DNA from: Echinicola shivajiensis
GTDB lineage: Bacteria > Bacteroidota > Bacteroidia > Cytophagales > Cyclobacteriaceae
Length of the DNA stretch: 64,000 bases
Direction: 5' to 3'
Assembly: GCF_018642165.1 (NCBI RefSeq)
Contig: NZ_JAHHZM010000001.1
Span: 682,001 to 746,000 of the forward strand
Part shown: one piece after another, positions 45,217 through 54,436 of the stretch
Position numbering within the stretch: position 1 is the stretch's first letter
Layout: each line of letters starts with the position of its first letter
The notes under the pieces: generated by a model
The model's database searches: none
Told to the model about the DNA's origin: nothing
The model's input: the letters and a program-made list of their open reading frames with translations, nothing else
Program-made: the position numbers and the translations under genes

Positions 45217-48174
45217 ATGAACTACGATTTAATGAATAAACGTTTTTTCTTGTTTCTTCTGTGTTTTGTGATGTGCATTCACGCATTTGCACAAGAAGAA
45301 AAAGAATCATCTTCAAAAGAAAAAAAACCCATTTCTTGGGAAGAAATTTCCAATTGGGAAGCCCTTGTCCCTGGCAGCGGACATATTTCACCTGACGGGA
45401 AATGGTTTTCCTATACTTTGAAGGAAGTAGAAGGTGATGGAAAATTGATCATCGAAACCGTTGATGAAACCAACAATAAAAAAACTTATCCCATCGGAGA
45501 TAGCAGCAGACCACCAATGGTCTTTTCTAAAGACAGTAGATGGTTGGCATTTATTGAGTATCCTAATTTCAAGGACAAAAAGGATAAAGCCAAGGCAAAA
45601 AAATTGTTCAACAAGCTTATTCTTCTTGATTTGAAAGAGGACAAGAAAGTGGTTTTTGAAAAAGTGCAAAACTTTACGTTTAACAGTGAAAAAAGTACTC
45701 ATTTGGCCATAAATCTCAGCAAAGATGGAGGTAGTGGCAAGGGCTCTGACTTGCTGATTTATCATTTGGAAAATGGCACCAAGCAAAACATTGGAAATGT
45801 GCTTGAGTTTTCCTTTAACAAGTCAGGAAAATATTTAGCCTATACGGTTGATGCGGCGAATAAATCCGGTAATGGCATTTACTTACTTGATATAGGTAAC
45901 AACCGTACACATGTACTTGAAAGTGATGAATCTAGCTTCAAATCTATCAATTGGACAGATGAAGGAGATGGTTTCGCAGCACTCAAAATGACAAAGGACA
46001 AAAAGTACAAGCAAGAGCTAGGTGCTGTGATAGGTGTTAAGAATCTTTCCTCTCCAGAAGTAGTTGTCTACAACCCCAAAGAAGACAGCATTAGCTTTCC
46101 CGACAAATACACCATTAGTCCCAACCAAAGACCAAGTTGGTCTGATGATTTAAGTCAGCTTTTCTATGGCATCCATGATCTTGAGTTGGCCAAAAAGCCT
46201 GAAGAAAAGAAGCCAGAGGTAGACAAGGATTCCTTAAAAGCTTTAGAAACTGAAAAAATCGCTTCATTAAGGGCGGATACCACCATTAAGTCAATGGCTG
46301 ATCTAAAGAAGGCACTGTCCAAAATCGAAAAAGATAACAGCACTCCCAAAAAACAGCCCAACAGTGCTGATAAGCCTGATATGACCATTTGGCACTGGAA
46401 GGATGATCAGTTGCAATCCAGGCAAGAAAAAATGGAAAGCAGTGAAAAGAGAAAGAGTCTTTTTGCTGTTTATAATACAGAAAGCAAAAAGCATATGACA
46501 CTTCAAGACAGTACCCTTTCAGATTTTGTGGTACTACCAAAGCAGCATTATGCTTTCGCTTCAGATGCCAAACCTTATGAGCTTCAAAGTAACCTCACCG
46601 GAAAAAACTTCAGGGATTTATATATTATAGATATAGAAAACGGGGCAAAAACTCTTTGGAAAGAGAAGTTTTACATCCCTTCAGGAGCCAGTACTCCCAA
46701 ATCTTCTCCTGATGGCACCAAGCTTCTGTTTGCTGAGAATGGAAACTTCTTTGTTTATGATCTGATCACCAAAGAAGAAAACAACCTTACTGCCAATTTA
46801 GCAACTACATTTGTCAACACCGATGATGACCACAATGTCATCAAGCCAATGAACTACCCTCTTGGTTGGGACAGCGAAAGCAAATATGTTTTACTAAGAA
46901 CCGAATGGGACATTTGGCAAGTACCCGTTAATAAAAAGAAAAAGGCCCTAAACTTGACATTGAACGGTGAAAGCAGCCAAATCCGATATCAAACCAGATT
47001 TGTTGTATATCCAGAAGAAAAGGGCATCGACCTTAGCAAAAAACAATATTTCCGAGCATATGGTGAATGGACCAAGAAAAGTGGTGTTGTAAGTCTAGAA
47101 GGCAGCAAGTCAGGTTTAAAGCCTGGACCAAAAGTATTGGTTTGGGAGGATGCCATGATGGCCCAATTCAGCAAAGCCAAAGATGCTGACGCCTTTGTTT
47201 ATTCAATGGAAACCTACAATACCCCTCCTGCTTATTTCTTGGCCAATGCTTCCTTTGAAAATCTAGAAAAGCTAACTGATGCCCCTAAAAAACTGGAAGA
47301 ATATACTTGGTCCTCCGGGGTAAAATTGGTGGATTATGTTTCCGACAAAGGAGACAAACTTCAAGGAGCGCTGTTCCTACCTGCTAATTATGAAGAGGGC
47401 AAAAAGTACCCAACCATGGTATACTATTATGAAAAGCTTTCCGCCAGTCTTCATAACTGGACCTCACCTGACTTTGGCAGAACAGGTTGGAACCCCAATG
47501 TATATACCAGCAATGGCTATGCCGTATTTATGCCGGACATCACATATACATTGGATGACCCTGGTATGTCAGCTGTGTGGTGTGTGATCCCAGCAGTAAA
47601 GGCAGCCATTGAGACCGGTGTAATCGATGAAGAAAATATTGGTATTCACGGGCACTCTTGGGGCGGATACCAAACTGCTTTTTTGATTACCCAAACGGAC
47701 ATGTTTAAGGCCGCTGCAGCGGGTGCAGCCCTTACCAATATGATTTCCATGTATGACCTGATTTATTGGAACTCCGGCAATGGCAATATGGCCATCTTCG
47801 AATCCTCTCAGGGGAGATTTACAGGAGGTCCTTGGGAAAATTGGGAATCTTATGAGCGAAACAGTCCTATTTACCATGTCAAAGATGTAAATACCCCGCT
47901 ATTGATGTTGCACAATGACAAAGATGGTGCCGTTGACTTCACTCAAGGATTGGAATACTATAATGCACTGAGAAGGTTACAAAAACCTGTGGTCATGGTA
48001 CAGTACAAAGGCGAAAACCATGGTATTGCCAAGTTAGAAAACAGAAAGGACTACAGTGTTAGGATGATGGAATTCTTTGACCATCACCTGAAAGGCAAGC
48101 CAGCACCGGAATGGCTTGAGTCAGGAGTCAAAGCAATTGATCTGGATGATCACTTGAAAGAAAGAGCCTTTTAA
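45217..48174 (+). CDS. S9 family prolyl oligopeptidase-like peptidase
   Basis: The protein is about 985 residues from ATG 45217; the frame extends to a TTG at 45184, and ATG 45232 (MNKRFFLFLLCFVMCIHAFA) gives the cleanest signal peptide. A beta-propeller N-terminal part includes a charged insert (about 325-420) and the family phrase TIWHWKDDQLQS. The C-terminal alpha/beta hydrolase has the nucleophile serine in GIHGHSWGGYQT (about 814), aspartate in HNDKDGAVDF (about 903) and histidine in GENHGIAK (about 935). It is likely a periplasmic peptidase with a preference for small peptides. Fucosidase follows 112 bases later. Confidence 0.9.
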   Translation: MNYDLMNKRFFLFLLCFVMCIHAFAQEEKESSSKEKKPISWEEISNWEALVPGSGHISPDGKWFSYTLKEVEGDGKLIIETVDETNNKKTYPIGDSSRPPMVFSKDSRWLAFIEYPNFKDKKDKAKAKKLFNKLILLDLKEDKKVVFEKVQNFTFNSEKSTHLAINLSKDGGSGKGSDLLIYHLENGTKQNIGNVLEFSFNKSGKYLAYTVDAANKSGNGIYLLDIGNNRTHVLESDESSFKSINWTDEGDGFAALKMTKDKKYKQELGAVIGVKNLSSPEVVVYNPKEDSISFPDKYTISPNQRPSWSDDLSQLFYGIHDLELAKKPEEKKPEVDKDSLKALETEKIASLRADTTIKSMADLKKALSKIEKDNSTPKKQPNSADKPDMTIWHWKDDQLQSRQEKMESSEKRKSLFAVYNTESKKHMTLQDSTLSDFVVLPKQHYAFASDAKPYELQSNLTGKNFRDLYIIDIENGAKTLWKEKFYIPSGASTPKSSPDGTKLLFAENGNFFVYDLITKEENNLTANLATTFVNTDDDHNVIKPMNYPLGWDSESKYVLLRTEWDIWQVPVNKKKKALNLTLNGESSQIRYQTRFVVYPEEKGIDLSKKQYFRAYGEWTKKSGVVSLEGSKSGLKPGPKVLVWEDAMMAQFSKAKDADAFVYSMETYNTPPAYFLANASFENLEKLTDAPKKLEEYTWSSGVKLVDYVSDKGDKLQGALFLPANYEEGKKYPTMVYYYEKLSASLHNWTSPDFGRTGWNPNVYTSNGYAVFMPDITYTLDDPGMSAVWCVIPAVKAAIETGVIDEENIGIHGHSWGGYQTAFLITQTDMFKAAAAGAALTNMISMYDLIYWNSGNGNMAIFESSQGRFTGGPWENWESYERNSPIYHVKDVNTPLLMLHNDKDGAVDFTQGLEYYNALRRLQKPVVMVQYKGENHGIAKLENRKDYSVRMMEFFDHHLKGKPAPEWLESGVKAIDLDDHLKERAF

Positions 48175-48286
48175 AAGGGCTTACAAAACAAATACTTAAA
48201 GTGGATTGGCAAGACAGTACTTCGTCAATCCATTTTTCGTTTTAGGTCATTTGGACTATATTTACAAAAACCTTTATCTATTTACA

Positions 48287-49741
48287 ATGAATAAACACTT
48301 ATTCTCAAAACTATTCTTCTTTGCTTTCCTAGCTTTCTTTATATTAAGCGGAAGCCTAGTGAATACATTTGCCCAAACCAACAAAGATCTACCAGAATGG
48401 TGGCAAGACGCCAAATTTGGAATGTTTATACACTGGGGCCTATTTACTCAAACAGAAGGTTATTGGGAAGGAAGAAAAGCAAAAAGTGTTGGGCATATTA
48501 TGCTCTATGAAAAAATACCTTACAAAGAATACGGGGAATTAGCCCATGATTTCAATCCTGAAAAATATGATCCTGAAAAATGGGTCAAAGATGCCCTTGA
48601 TGCAGGAATGAAATATTTGGTCATCACCACCAAACATCACCCTGGTTTTGCGATGTACCATTCAGCATCTAGCGACTATGATATGGAGAATCTTTCTCCC
48701 TACCCAAGGGACCCAATGAAAGAGCTTGCCGATGCCTGCCATAAATACGGGCTTAAACTTGGTTTCTACTACTCTCTAGGCAGAGACTGGCAAGATCCCG
48801 ATGTACCGACAAACTGGCCTCAAAAAGGTGGAAGAAGCAATACTTGGGATTTTCCAGATGAAGATGCTAAAGTTTTCAATAAGTATTTTGAAAGAAAAGT
48901 AAAACCTCAGATTACCGAACTGCTCACTAACTACGGTAAAGTGGATATTGTTTGGTTTGACACTCCGGAACTGATCAGTGAGACTGAAAGCAAGGAACTC
49001 AAAGAACTTATCCTAAACCTACAACCCGAGTGTATTGTCAATAACAGGATCGAAAATGGACAGGGAGACTATTTGGTATTGGAGCAGAGGATCAGTGACA
49101 AGGCCATTCTAGAACCTTGGGAATCCTGCATCACAATGAGCAGGTACTGGACTTATGCTTCCTATGATGACGAATGGAAATCGCCTGAACTTTTGGTAAG
49201 GCAGTTGCTCAACATCATCAGTAAAGGAGGAAACTACCTTCTCAATGTTGCTCCCGATCCACTTGGCCGCTTTCCCGATGAAGCTAGAAAAAGACTTCAT
49301 CTAATTGGTAAATGGATGGACCAGAATCAGGAAGGGATTTATAATACCAAGCCTTGGAAAATCACTGGCGAAATACTGGAAACGTCAAATAGTTCAAGCT
49401 CTGAGCAAGAATCATATGACTCAAAAAAGCCTACGGATCAAGACAATGATAATACCAGCAAAACGATCTATCCAGAAGTTCGTTTCACACAAAAAGACCA
49501 CCATATCTATGCATATGTGGCTAGTTTAGATGATACCACTGCAAAAATCATCTCTTTGTCTCTAGCGCAAGCAGGAAAAATCAAAAGCATCAGCCTGTTG
49601 GGTTCCAACAAGAAAATCGTTTGGAAGCAGAACCTAGAAAACCTGGAAATCAAATTACCAAAATACCCTTTGAAAGAAACTCCAATCTTGGGTTTTAAGA
49701 TTGAGTTTGAAATGGATAACACTGCCATGACCAAACAATAA
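48287..49741 (+). CDS. GH29 alpha-L-fucosidase
   Basis: The protein is 484 residues from ATG 48287 (MNKHLFSKLFFFAFLAFFIL); the frame extends upstream to a TTG at 48206 that would spoil the signal peptide. It has GH29 landmarks: WWQDAKFGMFIHWGLFT (about 38-54), the fucose-binding TTKHHPGFAMYHS (about 114-126), and the likely nucleophile D225 in VDIVWFDTPE. A C-terminal beta-sandwich follows a Ser/Asp-rich linker (about 400). The enzyme releases alpha-L-fucose from fucosylated glycans and is probably periplasmic. It lies next to the sulfatase/lyase block. Confidence 0.92.
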   Translation: MNKHLFSKLFFFAFLAFFILSGSLVNTFAQTNKDLPEWWQDAKFGMFIHWGLFTQTEGYWEGRKAKSVGHIMLYEKIPYKEYGELAHDFNPEKYDPEKWVKDALDAGMKYLVITTKHHPGFAMYHSASSDYDMENLSPYPRDPMKELADACHKYGLKLGFYYSLGRDWQDPDVPTNWPQKGGRSNTWDFPDEDAKVFNKYFERKVKPQITELLTNYGKVDIVWFDTPELISETESKELKELILNLQPECIVNNRIENGQGDYLVLEQRISDKAILEPWESCITMSRYWTYASYDDEWKSPELLVRQLLNIISKGGNYLLNVAPDPLGRFPDEARKRLHLIGKWMDQNQEGIYNTKPWKITGEILETSNSSSSEQESYDSKKPTDQDNDNTSKTIYPEVRFTQKDHHIYAYVASLDDTTAKIISLSLAQAGKIKSISLLGSNKKIVWKQNLENLEIKLPKYPLKETPILGFKIEFEMDNTAMTKQ

Positions 49742-49850
49742 ATCCCTTTGGCAATTTAATAAAAAAAGGCCAGCAATATTAACTATGGTTAATATTAAAA
49801 GTCAGACAGTAAAGTATTTGACTAGTATCAAAAGAGCTACGGTTTAAATC

Positions 49851-49887
49851 TAAAAAAGAGTTCGGAACAATACCGAACTCTTTCTTT
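49851..49887. terminator. Bidirectional terminator between the fucosidase and polysaccharide lyase genes
   Basis: A perfect 11-bp stem (49855-49865 with 49873-49883) with loop AACAATA is flanked by an A run upstream and a T-rich run downstream. It lies between convergent genes, so it can serve both. Confidence 0.88.
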
Positions 49888-50003
49888 TTATGTGGACCTA
49901 TTCTGTCCTGCTTATTTTATAATGAACCTATCAAGATACTATCTCCATTATTGGCGGGAAGGACATCTTATTGTCTCCCCATCAATCTTTCAGCTATTAT
50001 CCT

Positions 50004-53000
50004 TTAATGTCTCTTAATAGCCTTTTTGGTTTCAACAAAATCCTCTCCAATAATCATTAGGTAGTACATCCCATTTTTAAATCCGCTGAGATCTATTTCA
50101 TACTCCTGTGTATTCATACCAGTCTCCTCAAATACAACTTCCCCTCCATGATTTCTAATAATAATCGTATGAAATATTTGATCTGTCTTGATTGTAGCCA
50201 TACCTACCAAAGGATTAGGATATAATAGCACATTATTCGGTAAATCTTTACCTTCTAACCCATTAGGACTTTTCGCTACTTGTTCCTCATCAGAAGATGT
50301 TTCTCCATTTTCCTCTGTCTCGGAAACATAAGGAATCAGCTGTGGCCTAAATTCCGCAGTCTCATGCTCCCTTGGGGCAAATCTACCATCAGTATCTCCT
50401 CCAAATGCTGTAGAGCTTATTTTTAACGAAAGCCATTTGCCCACCGAAATCTCCTGCAATAAAGAATCGCTAATCGTTAGGTAAACATAATTTCCAGCTC
50501 CTGTACCTGGTATTTCACCAACTTTCACTTCCCCTGTGGGCTTAGTGGCATAGGTAATCCCAGTCTCTGTCCAAGTCGTATCAGAAACAGAATAGAATTC
50601 CCAAACGGTATTGCTCACATCTGTATTAGCACTCTGCACATACATCCTCAACTGCACGCTATCCAAAGAGTTCGGCAATTCGCTTAAGTCAAACTTCAAA
50701 TAAGACTCTCTCTCATATGCCCCATTGGCTTGTTTCACATACAGCGTTTGAGTAGGATAATTGGTATTTTCATAAGTTCCTCCTCTTACAAACGCATCGG
50801 CAGTTACCTCTATACCCAAAGGAATAACAACTTCAGGCTCCTCTGGTTCTTCAGGTTCTGGCTCAGTACCATAAGGAATCAGTTGAGGCCTAAAATCTGG
50901 GTTTGCATCTTCTCTTGGTGAAAACCTACCGTCCGTTTGTCCTCCTAACACTGTAGAGGTCATTTTCAACGATAACCATTTCCCTGAAGCAATTTCTTGT
51001 AATAGCGAATCCGTAATAGTCAAGTGGATATAGTTTCCCGTTGCAGTACCGGGTACCTCTCCTACCTTTACATCTGCGGCAGGCTTATTGGCATAAGTAA
51101 TCCCTGTCTCTGTCCAAGTAGTGTCCGATACAGAAAACACTTCCCAAATGGTATTGGCTACCTCAGTACCACCTGTCGATACATACATTCTCAGCTGCAC
51201 ACTATCCAATGAGCTAGGTAACTCACTTAGGTCAAACTTCATATAGGACTCTCGGTCATATGCCCCGTTACCATGTTTCACATATAAGTCCTGTGTGGGG
51301 TAATTGTTATTCTCATAGTCACCTCCACGCACAAAGGCATCTGCAACTGCTTCAACTCCTATAGGAGTAACCACTTCTTCCCTTTCCTTTATGATCAGTT
51401 GTGGTCTTTTGTATACATCCAATTCTTCTCTCGAAGCAAATTGACCATCTGTTTGCCCTCCTTGAACCGTAGAGATTATTTTGATGGAGAAAGTACTATT
51501 ACCTGCTGCTTTGGCCGCCAATACAGCACTTGAAGCATCAAACTGAACATAACTGCCAGCGGGCATCCCCTGCACTTCTCCTATTTTTGTAATTCCTGCA
51601 GGTTTGTTCAAATAAGTGATACCTGTTTCTGACCAGATACTGTCTTCCACAGTGTAAAATTCCCAACTCGTATCGGTCACAGTTGTATTGGCGTATTTCA
51701 CATACAATCTCACCCCAACACTATCCGTATTACTGGGAAGATCACTGATATCGAATTTGATATAAGACTCCCTATCGTAGGCGTCGTTCCCCTTTTTAAC
51801 TATTAATGTTCCCGTGGGAAAGTTATCCCCTTCATAGGTACCTCCTCGCACATAAGCATCTGCAATAGCTATTGACCCAAGTGGAATTTCTATTTCTTCA
51901 TAATCCGGAGAATTATTGTCCAGGGTTCCAGATACACTACTTCCTGCCATTAATCCTGACGGGAATTCCAAATCCAACATTTTCATACCGTCAAAGCCTG
52001 TGGCTTCCAAACCAATTCGAACATTAGCTCCAGAACTTTGGGTAGGCTCTGCCGCAAATACTTCTACCTGTCCGGAAGAAACACCCTTGAGCTGCAATAC
52101 TACAGGTTTATCCACTTTCACTTTCACCCCCTCAGCTTCAAAAGTTCCCTCTTGATAAAAGACCAACTGCCAAATATCCAGAGCAGAATGCTTTACCACT
52201 TGTATGGAGTCTGTATTCGCCAAAACAACAATATTGCTGGCATCATAGCTAGCCATTTCAGTTGCGCTATTGATCCCAGGCACCACGATATATTCATAAT
52301 GGTCATTTGAAGGTGAAACACCATGATCAATCCATAACTTGAATACATCTTTACTTACCGATGCCGAAGACTGGGTGCTATTAATGCTGTTCCAGGTTCC
52401 CGTTTGGGTTTGATTGGAAAGTCTAATATTTCCTCCTTCAGGGAAAACATATCCAATAGAGTCATGCCAAACCCAATCCAATCCATTACTATAGTTGTAA
52501 ATATCTTGAGACAAGGTAAGTATTAATCCGTTTTCAGAAATCGTCACATCCCCATCCAGCAGAGACTGGTTCATGGTGGTATTGATCTTTTCACTGGCGG
52601 TTGAATTGATACCTGCTCCTAAACAGACTACTTCGTCATCGAAGAAAAACCAAGCTTTTTTGGCTATGGTGTTATAATCATCCATGGCATAAACATTCGC
52701 TCCATAAACACCATCTGACACACCTCCCACAAAGGCCGATGTCCCTGGGTTGGTACCCCAAGATGGTCTGACTGGATAAGTGGTGATATCCGGAACTGTT
52801 GTCCCTGGCACTTTATTCCACTCCCATGTCGGAAAAATATTATAATATTCATCCCCTTTGACACCAATATAGGTAACACCCTCTGTCAAATAGGTTCCTT
52901 TCACATTCTCCCCATTGCCCATCTCCGATTTGGCTGTCCTCGTCGAAACGGTTCTCAATCCGAACATATAATTTGAACGGTGATGAATGGCATAATCGGT

Positions 53001-54050
53001 TTTCCAGTAATTGATATGTTCAGGCTGTACGCCATATGATGGAGCTTCTTCTCCTTTCATTCGGCTAACAACAGTATCATAGAAAGAAGTATAAATAGGA
53101 AGATCAAAAAGTTTTACATTATTGACCTGAGAAGCACTTGCCTTACCATTGTTAGCCCTAGAAACTCCCCTTCCATACACGTTAAAGTCCACATATCTTC
53201 CTCGGGCAGTCTTTGCAAAACCATTTCTTACAAAATTGGAGAAAATGGCTATTTTTTCTGGAGCAATCTCATACTGGGTTCCCGTCACATAAATGGCTAT
53301 GTTTCGGATTCCCTGAATAAACTCAAGACCATATCCGTAAATGTAAAGTTGCTGGCCGTGGGCTGCATAGGAAGCATCTGCTTGGATTCCTTCAGCACTC
53401 GACACTACAATTGATTCTCCTACAAAGTCAACTGCATTACTCAATACTGCTTGATCTTCGGTCAGACATGCCCGAATGATATAATGCTGCCCTACATCGG
53501 TTCTATTAGAGCCATTCTTGGAAGGGGCATTATAAAGCGAAACACCCTGTGTCATCACGTTGATCAAATCATCCTCCAAGGATTGGGGAATTCCTTGAGG
53601 CCCTTTTCTGAAGCACACCAACATTTTACCCACTACTTTGGGAATGGTAATGGTGCTGAAAAACCAATTCGTACTGGTAGGCCGCGGATCCAAGCCCAAC
53701 CAATACTCTGATGCTTTAATTATCCTCGCCCTGAGCAAACTATCACCATAGTAAGCACTTTCCGTGCGAGAATAGGCCTTTGCCATCTCACTTAAATTTT
53801 TAAAATGATCGGCAGGTTTCCAATTTGTTTGGCTAGTTGAAGAATAGTCAATGCTCGGCCAAAATCCGGCAGTATCTAAAGTGCTCAACAAATCTCCCAC
53901 GTTGGCGTCTAGGGAAGAAGTGGTGGGACTGCTCTGAAAATCATCAAAGACTTTGTCCATGATTACGTCAAAATCGGTCTGTTGCCGACCAAAGGACATA
54001 GTTGTCCAGCAAATTAGCGAAATCGCTAAAAGGTAAAACTTAGATTTCAT
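50004..54050 (-). CDS. PL8-type polysaccharide lyase with three CBM96-like domains and T9SS tail
   Basis: The 1348-residue secreted protein has a signal peptide (about 1-21). The N-terminal helical barrel and central beta domain fit the hyaluronate/chondroitin/xanthan lyase family 8: N182 in GSNRTD, H231 in YAAHGQQ, Y240 nine residues later, and R294/R298 in GRGVSR. Three tandem DNRLRE/CBM96-like domains follow at about 725-888, 897-1060 and 1077-1241, each with ADAYVRGG or ADAFVRGG, RESYxKFD and WxETGITY. A Glu/Pro linker precedes the third. Residues about 1268-1348 (YPNPLVGMATI to KKAIKRH) form a type IX secretion sorting domain. It cleaves uronic-acid glycans by beta-elimination; the exact substrate is unknown. 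Confidence 0.9.
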   Translation of the reverse strand: MKSKFYLLAISLICWTTMSFGRQQTDFDVIMDKVFDDFQSSPTTSSLDANVGDLLSTLDTAGFWPSIDYSSTSQTNWKPADHFKNLSEMAKAYSRTESAYYGDSLLRARIIKASEYWLGLDPRPTSTNWFFSTITIPKVVGKMLVCFRKGPQGIPQSLEDDLINVMTQGVSLYNAPSKNGSNRTDVGQHYIIRACLTEDQAVLSNAVDFVGESIVVSSAEGIQADASYAAHGQQLYIYGYGLEFIQGIRNIAIYVTGTQYEIAPEKIAIFSNFVRNGFAKTARGRYVDFNVYGRGVSRANNGKASASQVNNVKLFDLPIYTSFYDTVVSRMKGEEAPSYGVQPEHINYWKTDYAIHHRSNYMFGLRTVSTRTAKSEMGNGENVKGTYLTEGVTYIGVKGDEYYNIFPTWEWNKVPGTTVPDITTYPVRPSWGTNPGTSAFVGGVSDGVYGANVYAMDDYNTIAKKAWFFFDDEVVCLGAGINSTASEKINTTMNQSLLDGDVTISENGLILTLSQDIYNYSNGLDWVWHDSIGYVFPEGGNIRLSNQTQTGTWNSINSTQSSASVSKDVFKLWIDHGVSPSNDHYEYIVVPGINSATEMASYDASNIVVLANTDSIQVVKHSALDIWQLVFYQEGTFEAEGVKVKVDKPVVLQLKGVSSGQVEVFAAEPTQSSGANVRIGLEATGFDGMKMLDLEFPSGLMAGSSVSGTLDNNSPDYEEIEIPLGSIAIADAYVRGGTYEGDNFPTGTLIVKKGNDAYDRESYIKFDISDLPSNTDSVGVRLYVKYANTTVTDTSWEFYTVEDSIWSETGITYLNKPAGITKIGEVQGMPAGSYVQFDASSAVLAAKAAGNSTFSIKIISTVQGGQTDGQFASREELDVYKRPQLIIKEREEVVTPIGVEAVADAFVRGGDYENNNYPTQDLYVKHGNGAYDRESYMKFDLSELPSSLDSVQLRMYVSTGGTEVANTIWEVFSVSDTTWTETGITYANKPAADVKVGEVPGTATGNYIHLTITDSLLQEIASGKWLSLKMTSTVLGGQTDGRFSPREDANPDFRPQLIPYGTEPEPEEPEEPEVVIPLGIEVTADAFVRGGTYENTNYPTQTLYVKQANGAYERESYLKFDLSELPNSLDSVQLRMYVQSANTDVSNTVWEFYSVSDTTWTETGITYATKPTGEVKVGEIPGTGAGNYVYLTISDSLLQEISVGKWLSLKISSTAFGGDTDGRFAPREHETAEFRPQLIPYVSETEENGETSSDEEQVAKSPNGLEGKDLPNNVLLYPNPLVGMATIKTDQIFHTIIIRNHGGEVVFEETGMNTQEYEIDLSGFKNGMYYLMIIGEDFVETKKAIKRH
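50328..51878 (-). repeat. Coding region for three tandem CBM96-like domains
   Basis: The domains lie at 51387-51878, 50871-51362 and 50328-50822. The second and third are closely similar to each other by eye (both contain YPTQ-LYVK, SLDSVQLRMYV and DSLLQEI), while the first is more diverged. This points to a recent duplication of one domain inside the lyase gene. Confidence 0.8.
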
Positions 54051-54094
54051 AGTTTATTGTATTAAGGTTAGTCCAATGTTGAAAATTCAGCGTT

Positions 54095-54122
54095 CCAACA
54101 TAGGCCTTTTGACCTATGTTGG
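54095..54122 (-). repeat. Perfect 10-bp hairpin in the lyase leader
   Basis: CCAACATAGG (54095-54104) pairs with CCTATGTTGG (54113-54122) around an 8-base loop, 45-72 bases upstream of the lyase ATG. It has no T run after it on the minus strand, so it is more likely a leader hairpin or operator than a terminator. Confidence 0.5.
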
Positions 54123-54186
54123 CATCAAAAAATAAGACCCTAAGGTCCTAATGCTTTTTCAATGTTAAATTATTAACGCCTCAAAA

Positions 54187-54230
54187 TAGTCAGGTAATTA
54201 AGCAAAATAATTCCCATATCTACCTGACTA
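54187..54230 (-). repeat. Perfect 10-bp inverted repeat with 24-base spacer upstream of the lyase gene
   Basis: TAGTCAGGTA (54187-54196) is matched by TACCTGACTA (54221-54230). On the minus strand TTTTG follows. It could be a two-site operator, or a weak terminator for the upstream beta-propeller gene. Confidence 0.45.
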
Positions 54231-54436
54231 ATATAGCGATAATCACTATCTATTCAGAGAATAAACTTGATTTTTTACAACAATTAATCACAATTAGCAC
54301 AAAAAATATATTTAGTTCTTGTGCTAAATCGATATTATAATTTTTGTTTTATTCAAAAACAGCGAGCGAGCTTTTTTATAAAGATAAAAGCTACTATGTC
54401 AGCCCTCAAACTATTCATGCTATTACCTTGGTAAGT

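Larger units (their letters stand above)
54051..54436. other. 386-base intergenic region upstream of the lyase gene
   Basis: The region contains two perfect 10-bp inverted repeats, described separately, and no plausible ORF. It must hold the lyase promoter on the minus strand; no complete TTTG/TAnnTTTG pair was identified. Confidence 0.45.

Noticed and set aside
50328-51878. Repeats in the lyase gene taken for a CRISPR-like or mobile repeat array
   Set aside because: The repeats are about 165 codons long, in frame and encode protein domains.
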